Shown here piece by piece: positions 1-6,047 of a stretch of DNA of 8,731 bases. The notes under the pieces were generated by a model. That model had not been told where the DNA came from, ran no database searches, and saw only the letters and a list, made by a program, of their open reading frames with translations. Each line of letters begins with the position of its first letter. Position 1 is the first letter of the stretch. The position numbers were made by a program, and so were the translations under genes. The DNA comes from Spirochaetota bacterium (GTDB taxonomy: Bacteria > Spirochaetota > Spirochaetia > Treponematales > Treponemataceae), in NCBI GenBank assembly GCA_022704725.1, contig JAKJFV010000049.1:1-8731 (forward strand), in the 5' to 3' direction.

Positions 1-1257
1 TTTAACAAAAAGACGGATTTCATAGTTCTCCGCATCGTTCACCGGCTCCCAAGAAAACTGCATAACCTTCTCATAACCCGGTCTGATAATCTCAGCAGCA
101 ATAACTTCGAATTTCGGATGTATTTGTATAGCAAATACCGTGTCTTCTCCGGCTCCTACTGTAACAATTTCCGGTATATGAAACTTGCCGGCATCTTTTA
201 ACTGATAAGCCGAAAAACCGAAAATTACTTTATAAGAAGCTTCCGGTACACCAAAGAAATTGAACAGACCTTCTTCATCACTTACAGCGGAGAACGTATT
301 TTCATTATAATCAAAACCCATATCCATATACATTGAGTTTTCTTCATAGGGCATAAGGTATGCGCTAACACCGGACAAAGGTGTTCCGGAAAAAGTTATT
401 GATCCGGAAACTTTTTTTACTTTTCCGCCGTTTTGTGAACGAAAGGATTCAATCATTTTTAAGCCGTTTCGGGAACGCTGCCATGGTCTTTGTATTTCTA
501 TATCGAAAGCCTCTTGTCCTTGTGCAGCAAGCTCTGCCCTATATTCCTCGAACGAACTTATTGTTCTATTAAAAAGTTTTTCTGCCTCATCCAGCATTCC
601 CTTCTCCAGGTACAGATGACCCAGCTCTGCAAGGACACCGTCCGTATCGCTGCACTCATCAAACTTCTCAGATCCGGCAATAGAAAGATAAAAATAATCC
701 ATTTCCTTATTACCTGATGCTCTTGCATTTTTTGCAAGGAAGTAATAAGACCGCCTCGCTTGAGATAAGGATGTTAACTCTTCAAAACCTTCAGCCGCTT
801 TTATAAGGATATCTTCTGCTTCAATATATGAGCCTGATGAAGTAAGAAATAAACCCAATCTTTCATACACATTCCACTTCCACATCTCCATTTTTTGTGC
901 TTCCGCAACCCGGAGTATTTTCTCACTAAAGTTTTCATCGACACGGACAGTTCCTTCTTGATTATGCCTTTGTGAACTAAACCATGGGCCGATTACAATA
1001 TCCTTTGTGTAGACCGCATCAATACCGTTTGAAGAAGGCAGAGAGCTAAGAATAAGGTCCTGTGTTTTTTCATGAGACGGGAAAAAACGGATCATTATAT
1101 CAGTTAGCTTATAAGCGCTCTCCATTTCATTTTTCTCGAGACTAACAGATATTGCCCCGTATAAGACCCGGGGTAAGAAAACCCCATAGAGGACTAATAA
1201 AAGAACAGAAGCTGTTAAGAAAAAGAACGCTCTAATGAGCGCAGTCTTAGTTTTCAT
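1..1257 (-). CDS. Membrane-anchored TPR / carboxypeptidase-regulatory-like domain protein (partial, 3' end missing)
   Basis: The minus-strand frame from the ATG at 1257 stays open for 419 codons to the left edge, so the C-terminus is outside the window. Residues about 7-28 form one hydrophobic segment (signal anchor or uncleaved signal), and the rest is predicted extracytoplasmic. Residues about 40-275 look helical with TPR-like units, clearest at about 206-233 (LGHLYLEKGMLDEAEKLF) and weaker at about 131-158. Residues about 278-355 (SGSITFSGTPLSGV, then SDEEGLFNFFGVPEASYKV) match the carboxypeptidase-regulatory-like beta-sandwich pattern. From about residue 374 an Fn3-like strand pattern begins (FSWEPVNDAENYEIRL). 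A GAGGAG ribosome site lies 7 nt before the start, and the gene overlaps the preceding small membrane-protein gene by 11 bp, so it belongs to the sigma operon. I do not recognise a named family; a role in envelope sensing or assembly is inferred from context only. Confidence 0.85.
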   Translation of the reverse strand, partial: MKTKTALIRAFFFLTASVLLLVLYGVFLPRVLYGAISVSLEKNEMESAYKLTDIMIRFFPSHEKTQDLILSSLPSSNGIDAVYTKDIVIGPWFSSQRHNQEGTVRVDENFSEKILRVAEAQKMEMWKWNVYERLGLFLTSSGSYIEAEDILIKAAEGFEELTSLSQARRSYYFLAKNARASGNKEMDYFYLSIAGSEKFDECSDTDGVLAELGHLYLEKGMLDEAEKLFNRTISSFEEYRAELAAQGQEAFDIEIQRPWQRSRNGLKMIESFRSQNGGKVKKVSGSITFSGTPLSGVSAYLMPYEENSMYMDMGFDYNENTFSAVSDEEGLFNFFGVPEASYKVIFGFSAYQLKDAGKFHIPEIVTVGAGEDTVFAIQIHPKFEVIAAEIIRPGYEKVMQFSWEPVNDAENYEIRLFVK

Positions 1258-1549
1258 TCCATTTCTCCTCAATGAGTGATGCATAACGGATAAAGGCAAA
1301 GGGTGTGTTATTGTCGATTGAGATACTAGAAGGATTCTCTCTTGTAAAAAAACCGGATGCGGTAAAGGTAAACACAGAGAAACCTACAACAATCAGTATT
1401 GAAAGAATACAGGCTGCCTGTGTTATACGTAAAAACACAAGAGCAGCTTTCTCAAACGAGCGGGGTCTTTTTTGTAATGCAAAACTGATAACCTCATCTT
1501 TTTTGTTAAAATGAACAGCATCTACGCTTTTTTTGAACAAATCATGCAT
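1247..1549 (-). CDS. Small single-pass membrane protein, candidate anti-sigma factor
   Basis: This 100-residue protein has a charged N-terminal part (residues 1-42), one hydrophobic segment (about 44-64) and a short polar C-terminal tail (65-100). The start overlaps the sigma-factor stop by 8 bp (ATGCATGA on the coding strand), and an AAGGAGG ribosome site lies about 9 nt upstream, inside the sigma gene. A small one-TM protein encoded immediately after an ECF sigma gene is the usual position and topology of an anti-sigma factor, with the cytoplasmic N-terminus holding the sigma. I see no zinc-binding HxxxCxxC motif, so it is not a ZAS-type anti-sigma, and the cytoplasmic part is short. Assignment rests on topology and context, not on sequence similarity. 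It could instead be a small membrane partner of the large downstream protein. Confidence 0.8.
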   Translation of the reverse strand: MHDLFKKSVDAVHFNKKDEVISFALQKRPRSFEKAALVFLRITQAACILSILIVVGFSVFTFTASGFFTRENPSSISIDNNTPFAFIRYASLIEEKWNEN

Positions 1550-2042
1550 AAGGATAACCCTCCTTTTTAAGCAATGCTTCGAGCTGAATTTTTGCCCGCG
1601 ATAATCTACTTTTTACCGTCCCTTCCGGAATAGAGAGACAGGCAGAAATGTCGGCAATGGAATAATCATTAAAATAAAATAAGACAATGACGGCTTGTAA
1701 TTTTGGACTAAGACTTGCGACAGAGGTTCTAACATACATGAGGTCATCCGATTTTTCATTAACAATTTCGGGACTGAATGTATGATCGCCTTTTACCGTA
1801 TCTGAGAACTCATTATGATACTTTCTTTTTTTTCTATACCGGCTGATCTTATTGAGCGCTATTCTGTACAAGTATGAGTAGGGTTTTGATTCGCCCCGGA
1901 AAGGAGAGGATGAACAAATAACCGATACAAATACATCCTGGACAATATCCTGCGCAGTATGTTCCTCGCCCGTTAAGAGAGTTACAGCCTTTGTTAATGA
2001 GTCTCCGTATTCATCCATCCAATTTTTTACGAGATTAAGCAT
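1542..2042 (-). CDS. ECF-family RNA polymerase sigma factor (sigma-70 family)
   Basis: The 166-residue length is typical for an ECF sigma factor, which has only regions 2 and 4. Region 2 covers about residues 10-76: DIVQDVFVSV (32-41) is the conserved core-binding helix, and PYSYLYRIALNKISRYRKK (54-72) corresponds to the -10-recognising and melting part. Region 4 covers about 105-158, with LSPKLQAVIVLFYFNDYS followed by the helix-turn-helix IADISACLSIPEGTVKSRLS. The start at 2042 has an AGGA about 8 nt upstream. The next gene, a small membrane protein, overlaps it by 8 bp. An ECF-type promoter directly upstream suggests it activates its own operon. Its signal and wider regulon cannot be read from this window. 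It resembles SigW/RpoE-type factors broadly, but I would not assign a specific name. Confidence 0.95.
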   Translation of the reverse strand: MLNLVKNWMDEYGDSLTKAVTLLTGEEHTAQDIVQDVFVSVICSSSPFRGESKPYSYLYRIALNKISRYRKKRKYHNEFSDTVKGDHTFSPEIVNEKSDDLMYVRTSVASLSPKLQAVIVLFYFNDYSIADISACLSIPEGTVKSRLSRAKIQLEALLKKEGYPYA

Positions 2043-2060
2043 TACCTGTTTCCTGAACTA

Positions 2061-2088
2061 TTAGAGACTCATTCTTTAAAAAAGTTCC
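2061..2088 (-). promoter_or_regulatory. ECF-type promoter upstream of the sigma gene
   Basis: On the coding strand GGAACTT (2082-2088) is followed after exactly 16 bp by TCTAA (2061-2065). This matches the known ECF pattern (GGAACTT, about 16 bp, TCTGA/TCTAA for sigma-E-like factors). It lies 19 bp before the sigma start codon, and an A-rich stretch (about 2091-2106, coding strand) upstream of the -35 could act as an UP element. Scanning by eye, other GGAACTT occurrences on the minus strand (about 3620, 3744 and 8230) lie inside genes and lack a TCTAA at the right distance. Autoregulation by the encoded sigma factor is inferred. Confidence 0.7.
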
Positions 2089-2114
2089 ATTTAAATATTT
2101 TTTTTACTTCACTC

Positions 2115-2609
2115 TCATTGTTTTTCATACAGGCTTTCAATCAGCGCTATTCCGCTTTTTGTTTTAAACAGTTTTTTCTTAACGGAAAGGATCTGATCAG
2201 CATTCATGTTATCTTCATATATATTTACTATAAAGTCTGCTTCTATGAGGATTTGATAATCAATCCCTTCAATCTTATTGTACGTATGATGATGAGCGAT
2301 GAGAAATGAAATCCGGTCCAGAACATCCTCCGGTAATGACAGAGGAGACAAAAGATCCCTTGCAACAGGAGGTCCTTCTATTTCCTGATAGTTTCCTGCA
2401 CACGAATTATATTTTTTTTCGGCATTGTGAATGCCTATGTCGTGTAAAAGTGAAGCAGCCTCAATTATAAAGATTTCTTCATCAGTGCAGGCCTCGGAAT
2501 GTGCAATAAAAGACGCAAACGAAAATACCTTAAGCGCATGATTAATGCGCGGCACATCGCTCCCATTGTAGGAAATCAAGGCCTTTGTTACTCTTGTAAT
2601 GTTATTCAT
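2115..2609 (-). CDS. HD-domain protein (putative metal-dependent phosphohydrolase)
   Basis: This is a 164-residue protein when started at the ATG at 2609 (MNNITRVTKAL). That start has a strong GGGAGG ribosome site ending 9 nt upstream, while the longer open frame to 2708 runs deep inside the XRE gene and lacks HD features. HD-superfamily metal ligands are visible in order: H24 in NHALKVF, H56-D57 in SLLHDIGIH, the HHH run at 106-108 in LIAHHHTYN, and D125 in EADFIVNIYE. The family hydrolyses phosphoester bonds of nucleotides or other phosphorylated molecules using bound metal. The substrate here is unknown, and single-domain HD proteins of this size are poorly characterised. The gene overlaps the XRE regulator by 8 bp, so the two are co-transcribed and probably functionally linked. 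It ends 72 bp before the sigma gene. Confidence 0.9.
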   Translation of the reverse strand: MNNITRVTKALISYNGSDVPRINHALKVFSFASFIAHSEACTDEEIFIIEAASLLHDIGIHNAEKKYNSCAGNYQEIEGPPVARDLLSPLSLPEDVLDRISFLIAHHHTYNKIEGIDYQILIEADFIVNIYEDNMNADQILSVKKKLFKTKSGIALIESLYEKQ

Positions 2610-2802
2610 TATAACTTTCCTCCCAGAATAATTCATCGAGTGTCTTATGCAGTTCTTTTGCAATCTTAATGCATAGATTGAGCGTGGGATTATAACAGCC
2701 CGATTCAATGAGCCCTATAGTCTGCCGGGTTACACCAACTTTTTGAGCCAGGTCTTCCTGCTTTAATTCCAGCATCAATCGTGCCGCTTTTACCTTATTC
2801 AT
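2602..2802 (-). CDS. Small XRE-family HTH transcriptional regulator
   Basis: This is a 66-residue protein consisting almost entirely of a Cro/C1-type helix-turn-helix. LKQEDLAQKVGVTRQTIGLIESGCYNPTLNL is the characteristic core: helices about 15-22 and 26-34, then ESGxYNPxL. The tail KIAKELHKTLDELFW is the usual end of the short family resembling Bacillus YgzD/YozG-like regulators. I chose the ATG at 2802 over the in-frame ATG at 2832, because MNKVKAARLMLE is the normal family beginning and because the promoter predicts transcription starting at this ATG. No Shine-Dalgarno sequence precedes it, consistent with a leaderless message. It overlaps the HD-domain gene by 8 bp. It probably represses its own transcription through the flanking inverted repeat. 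Position 36 is Cys, and redox sensing is conceivable but unsupported. Confidence 0.93.
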   Translation of the reverse strand: MNKVKAARLMLELKQEDLAQKVGVTRQTIGLIESGCYNPTLNLCIKIAKELHKTLDELFWEESYNE

Positions 2803-2808
2803 AGAGAA

Positions 2809-2837
2809 ATTGTAATATATAACTAACCTCATGTCAA
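2809..2837 (-). promoter_or_regulatory. Near-consensus housekeeping promoter for the XRE-HD unit
   Basis: On the coding strand a perfect TTGACA (2832-2837) is followed by a 17-bp spacer and TACAAT (2809-2814), five of six matches to TATAAT. The XRE start codon begins 7 nt after the -10 element, so the expected +1 is the A of that ATG at 2802. This makes a leaderless mRNA likely. Confidence 0.8.
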
Positions 2838-2849
2838 TTATATATTACA
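2811..2849. promoter_or_regulatory. 12-bp perfect inverted repeat, probable XRE autoregulatory operator pair
   Basis: TGTAATATATAA (2811-2822) and TTATATATTACA (2838-2849) are exact reverse complements separated by 15 bp. One arm overlaps the -10 element and the other abuts the -35 element. Each arm is also close to a palindrome by itself (GTTATATATTAC on the minus strand at 2812-2823, ATTATATATTAC on the plus strand at 2837-2848), as expected for two dimer sites. Binding by the adjacent XRE protein is inferred. Confidence 0.65.
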
Positions 2850-2891
2850 TACAAAATTTTAATCAAATATCGTGGGATAATCCGCACTCCT

Positions 2892-2916
2892 GCAATGTTT
2901 TGTCCCATTACATTGC
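2892..2916. repeat. 7-bp inverted repeat (possible hairpin) in the XRE upstream gap
   Basis: GCAATGT (2892-2898) and ACATTGC (2910-2916) pair perfectly around an 11-nt loop, in the 109-bp gap (2850-2958) between the operator and the end of the DUF6144-like gene. No T-run follows on the minus strand, so it is not a standard rho-independent terminator. It may form a 3'-end structure or a protein site, or be chance. I see nothing else convincing in this gap. Confidence 0.3.
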
Positions 2917-2958
2917 GTCTATGATACTTAGTCACGAAAAGTGCATCATTAGCTGATA

Positions 2959-3420
2959 CTATGCATAGTCAATTATAAACGTGCATTCAGGGGCGCCGTT
3001 TGTAATTGTATCTACAATAGCAACTTTAACTTCTTTTTCAAAAATCTCCGAAAAAAGAGTTTCAAACCAGCCTGCCGAGCATTCGCAGTAGGAAGTGTGC
3101 ATAGTCTCAATCTTTTTTGGCATACTGCAGTAACATTTTTTATACATACCTATAATCAAGCCGTCTTTTAAATGAAGATGTCTTCCGCCTATATCGGCCT
3201 CATTAAGGCGCTGTAGGAAATCCTCAACAGAAGAAGATTTCGCATAGAGTTTTTTTGCAATCTTAACGGCATTATGTGAAATACAGTCTTTACCGCATTT
3301 TCTCATGGTTTTATATAAACTGATATTGTGCTGTTCTGCAGTCTTAAGGCATGTGTTAATATACCGGGCCTGAAGCAAGGGGCTTGCTGTTTCACTCAGT
3401 TCCCCCGCCTCCGTAAGCAT
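2959..3420 (-). CDS. Cysteine-rich DUF6144-like protein, probably 5'-interrupted
   Basis: The open frame from the internal ATG at 3420 gives 153 residues. The C-terminal half (about 77-150) has a pattern I associate with DUF6144-type proteins: GGRHLHLKDG, then CYCSMP (96-101), YCECSAGWFETLF (111-123) and EVKVAIVDTITNGAPECTF (130-148). Cysteines at 42, 46, 96, 98, 112, 114 and 146 could bind metal or a cofactor, though the function is unknown. The family name is from memory and unchecked. The frame continues upstream through codons for R and I to a TAA at 3427-3429, then through 16 more sense codons to an ATG at 3477 with an ideal AAAGGAG site. The original gene therefore probably began at 3477 and was broken by a nonsense codon. 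No good ribosome site precedes the ATG at 3420. The MFS gene ends 54 bp upstream of 3477. Confidence 0.7.
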   Translation of the reverse strand: MLTEAGELSETASPLLQARYINTCLKTAEQHNISLYKTMRKCGKDCISHNAVKIAKKLYAKSSSVEDFLQRLNEADIGGRHLHLKDGLIIGMYKKCYCSMPKKIETMHTSYCECSAGWFETLFSEIFEKEVKVAIVDTITNGAPECTFIIDYA

Positions 3421-3426
3421 TATGCG

Positions 3427-3477
3427 TTAAGCATATTCTTCCATATTCGAAATCATTCTTACAGCCTTATTTGCCAT
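3427..3477 (-). other. In-frame 5' segment of the DUF6144-like gene ending in TAA
   Basis: An AAAGGAG ribosome site (3485-3491) sits 7 nt before an ATG at 3475-3477. The reading MANKAVRMISNMEEYA then meets TAA (3427-3429), in the same frame as the 153-residue ORF below it. A single base change (for example AAA for Lys to TAA) would explain this. Alternatives are a short leader peptide with translational restart at 3420, a sequencing error, or stop-codon readthrough. Confidence 0.65.
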
Positions 3478-3531
3478 GTTGCAGCTCCTTTATTATGTAT
3501 TGTTATTGATTTATTTTGTTTTCAAAAATCT

Positions 3532-4716
3532 TTATTTCTGAGGATTTTTTCTTCCCGCTGCAATAAAGAGGATTAACAGCAGAACAGGGAAAGCAAGTCC
3601 TGCAAGAATACCGGTATTTAAGTTCCCTCCCGCAGCACTCGATACAAGACCGACAAGGGTTGGTCCGCCGCCGCAGCCAAGATCGCCTGCAAGCGCCAGA
3701 AAAGCAAACATTGATGTTCCGCCGTTTTTTATGAGTTTTGAAGCAGTACTGAAAGTTCCCGGCCACAAAATACCGACCGATAAGCCACACAAGGCGCAGC
3801 CTATAAATCCGAGAACCGGAAAGGGAGAAAATGAAATGAGAAGATAAGAGGCAATACAGAGCACAATACTCAGTTTCATAAAACGCGCAAGATGTATTTT
3901 TTCACCATACTTTCCGTAATAAAGCCGTGAAAGTCCCATCATGAGCGCGAACAAGGTGGGACCTGCCAAGTCCCCGGCAGTCTTGCTGACGCCGAGGCCG
4001 CGTTCTGCAAACACGGAGGCCCACTGACTCACGCCCTGCTCGCTTGCGCCTGCACATACCATGAGCACTATGAGAAGCCAAAAAGCCTTTGTCTTAAATA
4101 GTTCATTTAAAGTTAAGCCCCTCTCGCCGTCTGCAATAAGATGATTCACGGGAACCTTCAAAAAGAAAAAGGTATTTGCTATAGGAACCAAGGCCCAAAA
4201 AAGAGAAAGATACATCCAGTTGACAGTGCCGAAAAGCACAAAGAAGAGTGTCGAGATGAGCACTACACCTACATGACCCCAGCAGTAAAACGAGTGAAGG
4301 AGGCTCATCGCCTTTTCTTTATTATCAGTAGGACTAGCTTCCACTATAGGGCTTATAAGCACTTCCAAAAGTCCGCCTCCCACCGCATACACAATGACCG
4401 CAATAAAAAGCCCTGTGGAAGGATCTGAAAAAAATGAAGGAAGCACAGGAAGCAAAACCAGACCCAAGGCAGAGAAAATGTGAGCCAGAACGACCGACAC
4501 TCGATAGCCGATTTTATCAATAAACAGAGGAGACAAAAGATCTGTGATGAGCTGCACCGAAAAGTTAAGCGTTATGAGCAGTGTAATTTTTGCAAGCGGT
4601 ATATTATAGCTTGTCTGAAAGGTGAGAAACAACAGCGGTGCAAAATTGTTGATAATTGCCTGAACAATGTAGCCCGTAAAACAGGCGTAGACGGTATGTT
4701 TGTAAGTAAGTTTCAT
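3532..4716 (-). CDS. Major facilitator superfamily (MFS) transporter
   Basis: This 394-residue, very hydrophobic protein shows about twelve membrane segments in two halves, separated by a polar central loop around residues 195-212 (VNHLIADGERGLTLNELFK). Between TM2 and TM3, PLFIDKIGYRVS matches the MFS motif A pattern (D-x-x-G-x-R). It is a secondary transporter of the inner membrane, probably driven by a proton or ion gradient. The substrate cannot be inferred, as sugar, drug and metabolite carriers share this architecture. The start at 4716 has only a weak GGAT upstream, but MKLTYKHTVYACF leads directly into TM1. It is preceded by a 77-bp gap after the ABC permease and followed by 54 bp before the DUF6144-like ORF. 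I found no strong promoter or terminator in either gap, so it may share a transcript with its neighbours. Confidence 0.92.
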   Translation of the reverse strand: MKLTYKHTVYACFTGYIVQAIINNFAPLLFLTFQTSYNIPLAKITLLITLNFSVQLITDLLSPLFIDKIGYRVSVVLAHIFSALGLVLLPVLPSFFSDPSTGLFIAVIVYAVGGGLLEVLISPIVEASPTDNKEKAMSLLHSFYCWGHVGVVLISTLFFVLFGTVNWMYLSLFWALVPIANTFFFLKVPVNHLIADGERGLTLNELFKTKAFWLLIVLMVCAGASEQGVSQWASVFAERGLGVSKTAGDLAGPTLFALMMGLSRLYYGKYGEKIHLARFMKLSIVLCIASYLLISFSPFPVLGFIGCALCGLSVGILWPGTFSTASKLIKNGGTSMFAFLALAGDLGCGGGPTLVGLVSSAAGGNLNTGILAGLAFPVLLLILFIAAGRKNPQK

Positions 4717-4793
4717 AGTTATCCATAATGATATAGTTCTGTGTAGAAATCAAGCATTCATTCCGGCTTTTTTTGCTTTTTTTTGTCCGGTAC

Positions 4794-6047
4794 TTACTCA
4801 TACCTCAGCGCTTCACAGGGATCGAGTTTTGATGCTCTTCTTGCCGGTAAAAAACCGAAAGCAAGTGAGACAAGCACCGAGAGTAAAAGAGACAAAGGTA
4901 AAGCTCCGGGAGGAACAAGAGCCGGCCATTGAGATACACGCGACACAATTTGAGCAATGATGTATGCCAAGACAACACCCCCTAAACCGCCGGAAAGACA
5001 AACAGCCAGCGACTCAAGCAGAAACTGCTGTCCTATCCATGAACCTCTTGCCCCCAGTGCTTTACGGGTTCCTATTTCTCTCGTTCTTTCTTTAACTGAT
5101 ATAAGCATGACGTTCATAACACCAATTCCTGCAACAATGAGAGATAATCCTGCTACAACTGCAATAAACGTTGTAACTAAGCCGGTCATAAGAGACACTT
5201 CTTCTATCGCGCTTTTTCCGGACTCAACTCTAAATTTATTTACTCCTTCGCCCCAGTATCCGTGATTCCGTGCAAACACGGCTAAAATAGCCTTTTCGGC
5301 CCTGTCTATAGTTTCTTCAGACTCAGCTTCTGCAAGAATATTCCATGCTCTATTTTGACCGCCGAACCTTGTTACGGTTGAATAAGGGACAAATAATGTC
5401 CCATTATTTGTATTATCATAATTTGAAAAACCGGAAAACAGACTCGTTTCTTCTTTCTTAAGAATTCCTATAACTTCTACCTCGCCAAAGCTTCCTATTG
5501 TAATTCTCTTTCCCAAAGGGTCTTCATAATCATGAGATCCCGGTTTCCCAAAAAGCTTGTCGGTGAGGTTTGCTCCAAGGATTGCAGCCCTTCTCTTTTG
5601 AACATCATCTTCTGCATTAAACATTCTGCCCCTTTCAAGCTGCAGTTTTTCCATAGGAAAATAATCTGATGAAACACATACAAGACGTGTTACATTTGAC
5701 TTATTGCCGTAGCCGGCTTGAAATTGGAACTCAGATAAAGGACTCACACCCCTTACAAGTCCGGTCAAATTCTTAATATCTTCAATATCTTCATCTGTTA
5801 TTGTTTCGGGAGAATCAACGTAATTAGTTTCCCACAAGTAGCGCCAATTTGCAGAAATACTTAAACTGGTCGGGCGTCCGTAAGAACCCATCTCTTTCAT
5901 AATGATTGTCTTTAATCCCTGCCCTGCTGCAATTACGCAGACAACAGCAGTGACGCCGACAAGAAGACCAAGAGCTGCAAGCAGGGCTTTTCTCATATTC
6001 GAAGCCAGTGAATCAAGAGCCTCTGAGGCAATGTACTTTATATTCAT
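4794..6047 (-). CDS. ABC transporter permease, MacB/FtsX type (second of two)
   Basis: This 417-residue protein has the MacB layout: a short cytoplasmic N-terminus, TM1 at about 20-42, a large periplasmic MacB-PCD-like domain (about 43-285) with the GRMFNAEDD and AAILGANLTDKLFG motifs, and three further TMs (about 290-316, 342-368, 383-402). The cytoplasmic loop KERTREIGTRKALGAR (about 319-334) is the conserved FtsX coupling segment that contacts the ATPase. The C-terminus PARRASKLDPCEALRYE is the typical family ending. The start overlaps the stop of the preceding permease as TAATG, with GAGGG just upstream. It lacks an ATPase domain, unlike the fused E. coli MacB. It is homologous to the adjacent permease, so a heterodimer is likely. 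Possible substrates include peptides, lipoproteins or toxic compounds; none is shown. Confidence 0.95.
   Translation of the reverse strand: MNIKYIASEALDSLASNMRKALLAALGLLVGVTAVVCVIAAGQGLKTIIMKEMGSYGRPTSLSISANWRYLWETNYVDSPETITDEDIEDIKNLTGLVRGVSPLSEFQFQAGYGNKSNVTRLVCVSSDYFPMEKLQLERGRMFNAEDDVQKRRAAILGANLTDKLFGKPGSHDYEDPLGKRITIGSFGEVEVIGILKKEETSLFSGFSNYDNTNNGTLFVPYSTVTRFGGQNRAWNILAEAESEETIDRAEKAILAVFARNHGYWGEGVNKFRVESGKSAIEEVSLMTGLVTTFIAVVAGLSLIVAGIGVMNVMLISVKERTREIGTRKALGARGSWIGQQFLLESLAVCLSGGLGGVVLAYIIAQIVSRVSQWPALVPPGALPLSLLLSVLVSLAFGFLPARRASKLDPCEALRYE

Noticed and set aside
2610..2708. Longer N-terminus for the HD-domain protein starting at 2708
   Set aside because: This extension lies in the XRE gene in another frame, and the start at 2609 has a strong ribosome site and a natural N-terminus.
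2803..2832. Longer XRE protein starting at the ATG at 2832
   Set aside because: That ATG overlaps the -35 element, upstream of the predicted transcription start, and the extra ten residues do not fit the family.
3478..3531. Promoter upstream of the DUF6144-like gene (TTGAAA with downstream CATAAT)
   Set aside because: The spacing between the boxes is about 22 bp, too long for a normal promoter, so the ORF is more likely read from the MFS transcript.
3503..3790. Minus-strand 95-codon open frame inside the MFS gene
   Set aside because: It is an out-of-frame shadow of the MFS coding sequence, with a basic, cysteine-rich composition unlike a real protein.
4717..4760. Weak promoter (TTGATT, 17 bp, CATTAT) for the MFS gene
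   Set aside because: Both boxes match only four of six positions and the predicted start would fall at or inside the coding start region, so support is too weak.
4717..4793. Possible terminator from the two CCGG sites flanking the A-rich stretch after the second permease
   Set aside because: The pairing is only 4-5 bp around a loop of about 19 nt and no T-run follows on the minus strand.
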